Source: an uncultured Collinsella sp.
GTDB lineage: Bacteria > Actinomycetota > Coriobacteriia > Coriobacteriales > Coriobacteriaceae
Direction: 5' to 3'
Length of the DNA: 6,758 bases
NCBI GenBank assembly: GCA_900549275.1
Contig: URNU01000075.1
Coordinates: 1-6,758, forward strand
Positions 1-5,572 of this stretch are shown here, piece by piece (positions within the stretch are counted from its first letter, which is position 1; the number at the start of each line of letters is the position of its first letter). The notes below the pieces were generated by a model. That model had not been told where the DNA came from. It ran no database searches and saw nothing but the letters and a program-made list of their open reading frames with translations. The position numbers were made by a program, and so were the translations under genes.

Positions 1-521
1 CTCGTGGACTTCTCGTAGACGTCGAGACGGTTCTTGATGGTCTCGGGCTTGTCGTCGTCGCGCTGATACATCTCGCCACCGCACTTGGGGCAGGTGGCAT
101 CGGCAGCGGTGCCGGTGTAACCGCAGGCGCGGCAGGTGCGACGCGAAGACAGACGATCGATAATGACCTCGGGGGCCACATCGACCAGAAGGGCGCAATC
201 GATCTCGCGACCCATGGCGGAGAGCTCGGAATCGAGCGTCACAGCCTGGGCGGTGTTGCGCGGGAAGCCGTCGAGGATGAAGCCCTGCTGGGCGTCATCG
301 GCGGCAAGGCGCTCCTTGACAAGGCCGATCACGAGCTGGTCGGGAACGAGCTCGCCAGCGTCCATGTACTTCTTAGCCTGAATACCAAGCTCGGTGCCAC
401 CCTTGACGGCAGCACGCAGCAGGTCGCCCGTGGAAATGTGAGCGACGCCAAACTCGGCGACGAGCTCCTGTGCGACGGTGCCCTTACCGGCACCCGGAGC
501 TCCGAGCAATACGAGGTTCAT
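1..521 (-). CDS. adk: Adenylate kinase, zinc LID type, C-terminus cut by window edge
   Basis: Cytosolic enzyme that interconverts ATP + AMP and 2 ADP. The ATG at 519-521 is preceded by a strong SD (AGGAGG, 529-534, 7-nt spacer). Visible residues number 173; the family usually has about 205-220, so the C-terminus lies left of the window. Motifs: P-loop GAPGAGKGT at residues 7-15, STGDLLR for AMP binding, DGFPR at 84-88, LID arginines R127/R128, and R154 and R165 in YQRDDD and NRLDVY. The LID carries four cysteines, C130, C133, C144 and C147, a zinc site typical of Gram-positive enzymes. The stretch between the two CxxC pairs is only 10 residues, shorter than the 16 I recall for Bacillus enzymes, and the usual YHxxFNPP segment is missing. 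It follows secY by 18 nt, the standard Gram-positive secY-adk order, so it is probably cotranscribed. Confidence 0.97.
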   Translation of the reverse strand, partial: MNLVLLGAPGAGKGTVAQELVAEFGVAHISTGDLLRAAVKGGTELGIQAKKYMDAGELVPDQLVIGLVKERLAADDAQQGFILDGFPRNTAQAVTLDSELSAMGREIDCALLVDVAPEVIIDRLSSRRTCRACGYTGTAADATCPKCGGEMYQRDDDKPETIKNRLDVYEKST

Positions 522-539
522 GAGCAATCCTCCTCTAGC

Positions 540-1826
540 CTATTTAAAGAATCCATCGTAATCATACATCTTGATCTGGCCTTCGAGCTTATCGACCGTG
601 TCGAGCACGACGCCGACCATGATGAGGATGGACGTGCCGCCAAATGCCTGGATCAGATGGTTACCCGTGAAGGAGAAGATGATCGAAGGCACGATGGCGA
701 TGAGCGCCAAAAAGACAGCGCTGGGAAGCGTGATCTTGTTGAGCGCGTTCTTGATGTAGGCCGCGGTAGCCCTACCCGGACGAACGCCCGGAATAAAGCC
801 GCCCTGCTTCTTAAGGTTGTCGGCCGTGTCATCGGGGTTGAACACCATGGAGGTGTAGAAGTACGCGAAGAACACGATGAGGACAACGTTAAGCACCCAG
901 TTGAGCCAACCGGTCGAAAGCGCAGAGGCAACTGCCTGAATCCAGCCGATGCCGGGGAAGAACACGGCAATCTGGGCCGGGAAGTACAGCAGCGCCGAAG
1001 CGAAGATGATCGGCACGACGCCCGCAGTGTTGACCTTGATGGGCAGGTAGGTGGTCTGGCCACCCATCATGCGACGGCCCACGACGCGCTTAGCGTAGGA
1101 GACCGGAATGCGGCGCTGGCCGCGCTCAAGGAAAACGATCAGCGGGATGACCAGCAGGATGATGGCGCAGATGATCACCATGGTGATGATGCCACCGGCA
1201 TTGCCCTCGGTGCTGGAGAAAATCGCCTGCGGCAGACCGGCCATGATGTTCGCAAAGATGATCAGCGACATGCCATTGCCGATACCGCGCTGGGTGATGA
1301 GCTCACCAATCCACATGATCAGCATGGCGCCCGCGGTGAGCGTGCCGACGATCATGAGGTCGAAGATGATCTCGGGAGCGCCGGCGCCAGTAAAGCTGAT
1401 GCCGAAGCTCTTAAAGAGGAAGAGGTAACCCACGGAGTTGAGGATTGCCAGAGCCAGGGTGAGGTAACGCGAATACTGCGTAATCTTGGTCTGACCGACC
1501 TCGCCCTCGCGGGCAAGCTCATGCAGGGAAGGCACAACGGCCTGGAGCATCTGGAGGATGATCGAGCTGGTGATGTAAGGCATGATGCCCAGGGAGAACA
1601 CCGAAACATAGCTCAACGCGCCACCAGAGAAAAGATTCAGGAGGGCCATAGCACCTGCGGCGACCGAATTGTTATCGGTCGAGAAAAGGCCCAGCATCCC
1701 CTGGAAGGGAATGCCGGGCACAGGAACGTGCGCACCAATGCGGTACACGACGAGCATAGCTATGGTAAAAAGAATCTTTTCGCGCAATTCTTTGATGCGG
1801 AAAGCATTCTTAAGACCATTTAGCAC
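540..1826 (-). CDS. secY: Preprotein translocase channel subunit SecY
   Basis: Central pore of the Sec translocon in the cytoplasmic membrane; with SecE and SecG it exports unfolded proteins (driven by SecA) and inserts membrane proteins. The product has 428 residues, normal for the family, and about ten hydrophobic helices. Recognisable parts: amphipathic N-terminus ending in VYRIGAHVPVPGI (28-39); the plug and TM2 region around 60-95; TM5 to TM6 with the cytoplasmic C4 loop (about 235-262, ERGQRRIPVSYAKR then GGQTTYLP), which contacts SecA and the ribosome; C5 loop with GFIPGVRPG (343-351); TM10 with GGTSILIMVGVVLDT. The start is GTG at 1824-1826, overlapping the last 7 nt of rplO (stop TAA 1820-1822), which points to translational coupling. 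A nearby ATG at 1817-1819 is out of frame. A weak purine-rich GGAAAGG in the end of rplO may serve as its SD. Stop TAG at 540-542. Confidence 0.98.
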   Translation of the reverse strand: MLNGLKNAFRIKELREKILFTIAMLVVYRIGAHVPVPGIPFQGMLGLFSTDNNSVAAGAMALLNLFSGGALSYVSVFSLGIMPYITSSIILQMLQAVVPSLHELAREGEVGQTKITQYSRYLTLALAILNSVGYLFLFKSFGISFTGAGAPEIIFDLMIVGTLTAGAMLIMWIGELITQRGIGNGMSLIIFANIMAGLPQAIFSSTEGNAGGIITMVIICAIILLVIPLIVFLERGQRRIPVSYAKRVVGRRMMGGQTTYLPIKVNTAGVVPIIFASALLYFPAQIAVFFPGIGWIQAVASALSTGWLNWVLNVVLIVFFAYFYTSMVFNPDDTADNLKKQGGFIPGVRPGRATAAYIKNALNKITLPSAVFLALIAIVPSIIFSFTGNHLIQAFGGTSILIMVGVVLDTVDKLEGQIKMYDYDGFFK

Positions 1827-2269
1827 GGCAGCTCGACCTTTCCGCCGGCGGCCTCGATCTTGGCCTGCGCAGAAGCGCTGACCTTGTCGACCTTGACCGT
1901 GAACTTCTTGGTGAGCTCACCATTGCCGAGCACCTTGACGGGCTCGAACTCGCTCTTGGTGATGCGAGCGGCCTTAAGAGCGGCACCGTCGATCACAGCG
2001 CCGTCCTCGAACTTGCGCTCGAGACGCTCAACGTTAACAGCGGTGTACTCGATACGACGGGGGTTGCGGAAGCCCGGAAGCTTGGGCAGGCGCATAGCCA
2101 GCGGAGTCTGGCCACCCTCGAAGCCGGCACCCTTGGTGCCGCCAGAGCGGGAACCCTGGCCCTTCTGACCGCGGCCAGAAGTGGTGCCGTGACCCGAAGA
2201 ATTGCCACGGCCGACGCGCTTGCGGTTCTTGGTGGAACCGGGCGCGGGAGTAAGATCGTGAAGCTGCAT
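1820..2269 (-). CDS. rplO: 50S ribosomal protein L15
   Basis: Component of the large ribosomal subunit that binds 23S rRNA late in assembly. It has 149 residues, normal for bacterial L15. The glycine- and basic-rich N-terminal extension that threads into rRNA is clear (RVGRGNSSGHGTTSGRGQKG at residues 18-37, then SRSGGTKGAGFEGGQTPL), followed by RLPKLPGF and the globular C-terminal domain ending in AAGGKVELPC. The ATG at 2267-2269 has the SD GAGGAG at 2276-2281 with a 6-nt spacer; this SD is formed by the two final glutamate codons of rpmD, whose stop is 3 nt before the rplO start. The 3' end overlaps secY by 7 nt. Both junctions suggest coupled translation. Confidence 0.98.
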   Translation of the reverse strand: MQLHDLTPAPGSTKNRKRVGRGNSSGHGTTSGRGQKGQGSRSGGTKGAGFEGGQTPLAMRLPKLPGFRNPRRIEYTAVNVERLERKFEDGAVIDGAALKAARITKSEFEPVKVLGNGELTKKFTVKVDKVSASAQAKIEAAGGKVELPC

Positions 2270-2272
2270 TTG

Positions 2273-2455
2273 CTACTCCTCTACAATCTCGACAAGGTGC
2301 TTGACCTTGAAGATCATGCCGCGGACGGACTCGTTGTCAGCAATCTCGCGAACCTCGCGGATCCTGTGGAGACCGAGGGCACGGACAGTACGGACCTGGT
2401 CCTGCTTGCAACCGTTGGTGCTGCGGACCTGCTTGATCTTGATGGTGTCAGCCAT
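2273..2455 (-). CDS. rpmD: 50S ribosomal protein L30
   Basis: Small large-subunit protein of 60 residues, the usual size for bacterial L30. It shows the short beta strand IKIKQVRS, the LGLHRI helix start (27-32) and the conserved C-terminal strand RGMIFKVKHLVEI (45-57). The segment usually read as IGxxxxQRxT appears here as NGCKQDQVRT, a mild departure from the common pattern but with the fold signature intact. ATG at 2453-2455 lies 2 nt after the rpsE stop; the SD AAGGAG (2464-2469, 8-nt spacer) sits inside the end of rpsE. L30 is absent from some bacterial lineages, so its presence is a minor lineage marker. Confidence 0.97.
   Translation of the reverse strand: MADTIKIKQVRSTNGCKQDQVRTVRALGLHRIREVREIADNESVRGMIFKVKHLVEIVEE
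2276..2281 (-). promoter_or_regulatory. rplO ribosome binding site inside rpmD
   Basis: GAGGAG in minus-strand sense is formed by the final two Glu codons of rpmD, immediately before its TAG stop, 6 nt from the rplO ATG. The coding end of L30 therefore doubles as the L15 ribosome binding site, implying coupled translation. Confidence 0.8.
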
Positions 2456-2457
2456 GC

Positions 2458-2982
2458 TTAGTTCTCCTTACCGACGAACATCTCGGAGACCGTCAGGCCA
2501 CGGCGAGCCGCGACGTCCTCAGGGCTGGAGAGCTCCTTGAGGCCCTCGACGGCAGCCTTGATGATGTTGAGGCCGTTGTCGGTACCGAGGGACTTGGACA
2601 GGACGTTCTTGATGCCAGCAAGCTCGAAGAGGGGACGCACAGCGCCGCCGGCGATAACGCCGGTACCCTCGACAGCGGGCTTGATGATGATGCGGCCGGC
2701 ACCAAAGTGACCGAGAACCTCGTGCGGGATGGTGCCCTGCTCGGTCACCGGCACGTGGAACATGTTCTTCTTGGCATCGAGAGACGCCTTGGAGATGGCC
2801 ATGGGCACCTCAGCGGACTTGCCCATACCAACGCCGACGTTGCCCTTGCCGTCGCCAACGACGACGAGAGCGACGAGGCTCATGCGACGACCACCCTTGA
2901 CGGTCTTCGACACGCGGTTGATGTAAACGACGCGCTCCTCGAACTCGGAGGCCTCGCGCTGCTGCTTCTGATTACGAGCCAT
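2458..2982 (-). CDS. rpsE: 30S ribosomal protein S5
   Basis: Small-subunit protein that helps maintain decoding accuracy and lines the mRNA entry channel. It has 174 residues. The N-terminal double-stranded-RNA-binding-like domain runs from about 14 to 75, with KGGRRMSLVALVVVGD at 29-44 and GNVGVGMGKSAEVP at 47-60; the second domain has GHFGAGRIIIKPA and GTGVIAGGAVR (about 91-120) and AGIKNVLSKSLGTDN. The loop around residues 22-33, where spectinomycin resistance changes are known to fall, looks ordinary with no deletion. ATG at 2980-2982. Its SD AGGAGG (2993-2998, 10-nt spacer) overlaps the rplR stop codon, 14 nt upstream. Confidence 0.98.
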   Translation of the reverse strand: MARNQKQQREASEFEERVVYINRVSKTVKGGRRMSLVALVVVGDGKGNVGVGMGKSAEVPMAISKASLDAKKNMFHVPVTEQGTIPHEVLGHFGAGRIIIKPAVEGTGVIAGGAVRPLFELAGIKNVLSKSLGTDNGLNIIKAAVEGLKELSSPEDVAARRGLTVSEMFVGKEN

Positions 2983-2992
2983 GTGCTACATA

Positions 2993-2998
2993 CCTCCT
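2993..2998 (-). promoter_or_regulatory. rpsE ribosome binding site overlapping rplR stop
   Basis: AGGAGG in minus-strand sense shares its first two bases with the rplR TAG stop (2997-2999) and lies 10 nt from the rpsE ATG. A ribosome terminating on rplR would sit over this site, favouring reinitiation on rpsE. Confidence 0.8.
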
Positions 2999-3365
2999 AG
3001 AACTCGAGACCGGCGGCACGAGCACCGTCGGCGAGGGCCTTGACGCGGCCATGGTAGATACGGCCACCACGATCGAAAGCGACCTTGGTGATGCCGGCCT
3101 CGATGGCACGCTTGCCAACGAGCTGACCGACCTTCTCCGCAGCCTCCTTGTTCGAGGTGTGGGTGCCCTTGAACTCGGCCTCGAGGGTCGAGGCGGAGAC
3201 GAGCGTCAGGCTGGAGCCCTTGCTGTCGTCGATGATCTGGGCATAGATGTTGGCGTTAGTACGGGTCACGCGAAGACGCGGACGCTCGGCGGTACCCGAG
3301 ACCTTGCCGCGAACACGACGCTGACGACGCTTGAGGCCTTCCAGCTTCGCCTTATGCTTGTTCAT
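2997..3365 (-). CDS. rplR: 50S ribosomal protein L18
   Basis: Large-subunit protein that binds 5S rRNA together with L5 and L25 in the central protuberance. It has 122 residues, typical for the family. The basic N-terminal tail (KRRQRRVRGKVSGTAERPRL, residues 12-31) and the strongly conserved C-terminus FDRGGRIYHGRVKALADGAR (97-116) followed by AAGLEF are unmistakable. ATG at 3363-3365 with SD AGGAG at 3373-3377 and a 7-nt spacer. The upstream gap to rplF is 75 nt and contains two hairpins, listed separately. Confidence 0.98.
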   Translation of the reverse strand: MNKHKAKLEGLKRRQRRVRGKVSGTAERPRLRVTRTNANIYAQIIDDSKGSSLTLVSASTLEAEFKGTHTSNKEAAEKVGQLVGKRAIEAGITKVAFDRGGRIYHGRVKALADGARAAGLEF

Positions 3366-3393
3366 ACGTAAACTCCTAAAAAGGTTGATCTTG

Positions 3394-3415
3394 CCAGCAC
3401 CTAACGGGGTGCTGG
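3394..3415 (-). promoter_or_regulatory. Hairpin between rplF and rplR
   Basis: ccagcacc (3394-3401) and ggtgctgg (3408-3415) form a perfect 8-bp GC-rich stem with a 6-base loop. In the minus-strand RNA a T5 run (3378-3382) follows only after 11 bases, too far for a standard terminator but possibly enough for weak attenuation. The run directly abuts the rplR SD. The stem may tune expression of the distal genes, serve as a processing site, or be neutral. Confidence 0.5.
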
Positions 3416-3428
3416 TCTTATGCGAGTA

Positions 3429-3442
3429 AGTCGGTTACGACT
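3429..3442 (-). repeat. Small hairpin at the rplF stop codon
   Basis: agtcg (3429-3433) and cgact (3438-3442) pair around a four-base loop, overlapping the rplF TAG stop (3441-3443). With the larger stem 13 nt downstream in the transcript it makes a tandem hairpin pair in the 75-nt rplF-rplR gap. Five base pairs alone could be chance. Confidence 0.3.
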
Positions 3443-3977
3443 ACTTGGCGGCCTTACCCAGCTTGCGGCGGATGTGCTCGCCAACATAGTGGATACCCTT
3501 GCCCTTGTAAGGCTCGGGAGGACGATGACCGCGGATCTCAGCGGCGATCTGGCCGACCTGCTGCTTGTTGATACCCTTGACGTTCACGTGGGTGTTGTCG
3601 GGAACCTCGAAGGTGATGCCCTCGGGAGCCTCGACGATCACGGGGTGCGAGAAGCCCAGGGAGAACTCGAGGTTCTTGCCCTTCTGCTGCACGCGGTAAC
3701 CGACGCCGGCGAGCTCGAGCTTCTTCTCGAAGCCCTCGGAAACGCCAACAACCATGTTGTGGATGAGGGCGCGGGTGAGGCCGTGGCGGGCACGGGTCTC
3801 ACGCTCGTCGTCGGGACGGGAAACGGTGAGGACGTTGTCCTCGACGTTGATGGTGAGCTTCTCAAAGACATCGAGCTCGAGCTGGCCCTTGGGGCCCTTG
3901 ACGACAACGTTGTTGCCGTTGACTGCCACTTCGACTCCGGCGGGAATCTGGACAGGCTTATTACCGATACGAGACAC
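3441..3977 (-). CDS. rplF: 50S ribosomal protein L6
   Basis: Large-subunit protein near the sarcin-ricin loop and the factor-binding region. It has 178 residues. The N-terminus SRIGNKPVQIP, the repeated internal fold, GPKGQLEL in the first half, and the C-terminal signature PPEPYKGKGIHYVGEHIRRK (153-172) followed by LGKAAK identify it. The start is GTG at 3975-3977 with a clear SD AAGGAG at 3984-3989 and a 6-nt spacer; no better ATG is present, and the N-terminus aligns with the normal family start. It follows rpsH by 33 nt. Stop TAG at 3441-3443. Confidence 0.98.
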   Translation of the reverse strand: MSRIGNKPVQIPAGVEVAVNGNNVVVKGPKGQLELDVFEKLTINVEDNVLTVSRPDDERETRARHGLTRALIHNMVVGVSEGFEKKLELAGVGYRVQQKGKNLEFSLGFSHPVIVEAPEGITFEVPDNTHVNVKGINKQQVGQIAAEIRGHRPPEPYKGKGIHYVGEHIRRKLGKAAK

Positions 3978-4010
3978 GGTGATCTCCTTTCCTTCTACCT
4001 ACCGAGCGAA

Positions 4011-4409
4011 TTACCAGACGTAAGCGATAATCTCGCCGCCGACGTTGTGCTTGCGAGCATCGCGGTCGGTCATGACGCCATGGCTGGTGGAAATAATGGC
4101 GGTACCAAGGCCACCGCGGACGCGGGGCATATCGGCAACGCCGGTGTACTTACGCAGGCCCGGCTTGGAAATGCGGCGGATGCCGTTGATGACCTTAGCC
4201 TTCTTGGGACCATACTTAAGCGTGATGTGCAGAGTCTTCTGGGGAACGGTGTCCTCGACATCGTAGCCCTCGATGTAGCCCTCCTCGTGCAGAACACGAG
4301 CGATCTCGACGAGCTTCTTGCTGCTCGGCATGGAGACCGTGGCCTTGTTCACAGAGTTAGCGTTACGGATGCGCGTAAGCATATCTGCGATCGGGTCTGT
4401 AAGGTTCAT
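4011..4409 (-). CDS. rpsH: 30S ribosomal protein S8
   Basis: Primary 16S rRNA-binding protein of the small subunit. In E. coli S8 also represses the spc operon by binding mRNA near the start of rplE; whether it does so here is not shown. The product has 132 residues, the normal length. N-terminus DPIADMLTRIRNA (residues 5-17) and C-terminal RNA-binding signature STSHGVMTDRDARKHNVGGE (107-126) then IIAYVW are canonical. ATG at 4407-4409 with SD AAGGAG at 4417-4422 and a 7-nt spacer. The 119-nt gap to rpsZ is the largest within the cluster. Confidence 0.98.
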   Translation of the reverse strand: MNLTDPIADMLTRIRNANSVNKATVSMPSSKKLVEIARVLHEEGYIEGYDVEDTVPQKTLHITLKYGPKKAKVINGIRRISKPGLRKYTGVADMPRVRGGLGTAIISTSHGVMTDRDARKHNVGGEIIAYVW

Positions 4410-4516
4410 ACAGATTCTCCTTCGTTCTTGATGAACACGTGCTCTTGGTTCTTCGCCGCCCTTAACGGCAAAGCCTATTTAGCGCGTTTTCCCTGTTCCA
4501 AACTGATGCTTGAAAC

Positions 4517-4536
4517 GCTGGTAGTGACTTACCAGC
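4517..4536 (-). promoter_or_regulatory. Hairpin spanning the rpsZ stop codon
   Basis: gctggta (4517-4523) and taccagc (4530-4536) form a perfect 7-bp stem with a 6-base loop; in minus-strand RNA the rpsZ TAA stop lies at the top of the stem and loop. It opens the 119-nt gap before rpsH. In the rest of that gap (4410-4516) I see only the rpsH SD and no clear promoter or gene. No T run follows, so an mRNA-stability or processing role is more likely than termination, but this is not shown. Confidence 0.4.
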
Positions 4537-4714
4537 TGGCCTTCTTAACGCCGGGAAGCTCGCCCTTGAGTGCAAGCTCACGGAAGCAGACACGGCACAG
4601 GCCGAACTTGCGGTACACAGAGTGCGGACGGCCGCAGCGCTGGCAGCGCGTGTACTCACGAGTAGAGAACTTCTGCTTGCGATTGCACTTGACGATCATC
4701 GATGTCTTAGCCAC
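4529..4714 (-). CDS. rpsZ: 30S ribosomal protein S14, zinc-binding type Z
   Basis: Small-subunit head protein needed for 30S assembly. This is the short zinc form: 61 residues with two CxxC pairs, C24/C27 (CQRC) and C40/C43 (CRVC), and the usual end LPGVKKASW. The long zinc-free S14 paralogue (about 90-100 residues, rpsN) is a different form not seen here. The start is GTG at 4712-4714, supported by a strong SD AGGAGG at 4721-4726 with a 6-nt spacer and by the standard N-terminus AKTSMI; the in-frame ATG at codon 6 would remove conserved residues. C10 is an extra cysteine outside the zinc site. The TAA stop (4529-4531) lies within a hairpin. Confidence 0.98.
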   Translation of the reverse strand: MAKTSMIVKCNRKQKFSTREYTRCQRCGRPHSVYRKFGLCRVCFRELALKGELPGVKKASW

Positions 4715-4743
4715 TTATATCCTCCTCACATAGAGTATTGTTC

Positions 4744-4785
4744 GCCCCAAGCGCCGCCCCCTTGTGGGAACGGCGCTTATAGGGC
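4744..4785 (-). promoter_or_regulatory. Strong RNA hairpin between rplE and rpsZ
   Basis: In minus-strand RNA, arm 4766-4778 (AAGCGCCGUUCCC in 5'-3' sense) pairs with 4749-4761 (GGGGGCGGCGCUU) over 13 consecutive pairs, two of them U-G, closed by a four-base ACAA loop at 4762-4765. GCCC (4782-4785) and GGGC (4744-4747) can extend the stem past small bulges. No T run follows, so it is not a standard terminator. It fills much of the 79-nt gap and ends 17 nt before the rpsZ SD. A protein-binding or RNase-processing role is possible; function is unknown. Confidence 0.65.
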
Positions 4786-4793
4786 AGGTGAAC

Positions 4794-5351
4794 CTATTTC
4801 TTGAACGGGAAACCGAAGGCGTCCAGAAGGGCCTTGGCCTCCTCATCGGTGTTGGCGGTGGTCACGAAAGTGATGTCCATACCACGCTGGTGATCGACGG
4901 AGTCGAAGTCGATCTCGGGGAAGATGAGCTGCTCGGTGACGCCCATGGAGAAGTTACCACGGCCGTCGAAGCTCTTGGCGGAGATGCCGCGGAAGTCGCG
5001 GATACGGGGGATCGCGACGGAGGTCAGACGATCGAAGAACTCCCACATACGGTCGCCACGCAGGGTAACCTTGCAGCCGATCGGCATACCAGCGCGCAGG
5101 CGGAAGGTAGCGATGGACTTGCGGGCACGGGTGATCATCGGCTGCTGGCCGGTGATGGCGCGCAGGTCGCGCACAGCACCGTCGATGGCCTTGGAATCGG
5201 TAGCGGCCTCGCCGACACCCATGTTCACGACGATCTTCTCAAACTTGGGGATCATCATGACGTTCTCGTACTGGAACTTGTCCTGAAGCTGCTGCTTGAC
5301 CTCGTTGTTGTACTTGGTCTTCAGACGCGGCACATACTTCTCTTCTGCCAT
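4794..5351 (-). CDS. rplE: 50S ribosomal protein L5
   Basis: Large-subunit protein that binds 5S rRNA and contacts the P-site tRNA and S13. It has 185 residues, normal for the family. Features: MIPKFEKIVVNMGVGEA (about 33-49), ITGQQPMITRARKSIA, FRLRAGMPIGCKVTLRG, RDFRGI, and the C-terminal RGMDITFVTTANTDEEAKAL (156-175) with GFPF near the end. ATG at 5349-5351 with SD AAGGAG at 5358-5363 and a 6-nt spacer. In most bacteria rplX (L24) lies directly upstream; here there are 312 non-coding bases and then xdhC, so rplE appears to be the first gene of its transcript. Stop TAG 4794-4796. Confidence 0.98.
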   Translation of the reverse strand: MAEEKYVPRLKTKYNNEVKQQLQDKFQYENVMMIPKFEKIVVNMGVGEAATDSKAIDGAVRDLRAITGQQPMITRARKSIATFRLRAGMPIGCKVTLRGDRMWEFFDRLTSVAIPRIRDFRGISAKSFDGRGNFSMGVTEQLIFPEIDFDSVDHQRGMDITFVTTANTDEEAKALLDAFGFPFKK

Positions 5352-5376
5352 TGTTCACTCCTTCTTGGGGTTTTAA

Positions 5377-5411
5377 GCACGGGGCGTGGCCACGGTGGGT
5401 TGTCCTCGTGC
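5377..5411 (-). promoter_or_regulatory. Possible leader stem upstream of rplE
   Basis: In the presumed rplE leader, gcacg (5377-5381) can pair with cgtgc (5407-5411), enclosing a perfect 10-base palindrome cgtggccacg (5385-5394). A second short stem, accgc (5429-5433) with gcggt (5446-5450), lies further upstream. These could form a structured leader of the kind used for autogenous control of ribosomal protein operons, but the stems are short and no known binding motif is recognised. Confidence 0.25.
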
Positions 5412-5488
5412 CTCCTGACTGCATCCGCACCGCTCATGGCATTTCGCGGTTTGGACTCGACGCAGCAGGAGCCGACAAAACAATCGGT

Positions 5489-5517
5489 ACTATACGCGCA
5501 TTGGGAGCGTATTTCCA
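5489..5517 (-). promoter_or_regulatory. Candidate sigma-70-type promoter for rplE operon
   Basis: On the minus strand TGGAAA (5512-5517, 4 of 6 matches to TTGACA) is separated by 17 bases from TATAGT (5489-5494, 5 of 6 matches to TATAAT). Transcription would start near 5480-5483, giving a leader of about 130 nt before the rplE ATG. It is the best-placed promoter I can find in the region, and one is expected because rplE has no ribosomal gene upstream. Predicted by eye only. Confidence 0.55.
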
Positions 5518-5536
5518 GAAAAACCTCGTCTGCCTG

Positions 5537-5565
5537 CACAACTCCACAACTCCCCCGCACAACTC
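5537..5565. repeat. Triplicated 8-base motif cacaactc
   Basis: Copies at 5537-5544, 5545-5552 (tandem) and 5558-5565, all between the palindrome and the candidate rplE promoter. On the minus strand they read GAGTTGTG and would lie about 20-50 bases upstream of the -35 element, a position compatible with activator sites. No known regulator is matched, and it may be chance low complexity. Confidence 0.4.
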
Positions 5566-5572
5566 GATCCCC

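Noticed and set aside
438..1823. Plus-strand open frame of 461 codons opposite secY
   Set aside because: It is antisense to a full-length secY. It is rich in D, H, E, R and G residues as expected from complementing GC-rich codons, and shows no family motif.
4432..4443. Near-palindrome gaacacgtgctc in the rpsZ-rpsH gap
   Set aside because: It has one mismatched pair, no loop space and no known operator match; likely chance.
4477..4504. Possible internal promoter upstream of rpsH (TTGGAA with TAAATA, minus strand)
   Set aside because: The spacer is only 14 bases and both boxes are imperfect, so it is not a credible promoter.
3420..4733. Plus-strand open frame of 437 codons across rplF, rpsH and rpsZ
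   Set aside because: It covers three certain ribosomal genes and their gaps in antisense; the translation is low complexity (L, D, V, G) and has no recognisable domain.
5373..5393. Mini frame GTG-to-TAA (MATPRA) in the rplE leader, a possible leader peptide
   Set aside because: Six codons starting with GTG, with only a GAGG 10 nt away; too short to distinguish from chance, and no regulatory codon run.
5321..5560. Minus-strand open frame of 79 codons in the rplE leader, and another at 5239-5430
   Set aside because: They overlap the start of rplE out of frame, show no similarity to rplX or any family I know, and have unconvincing SDs.
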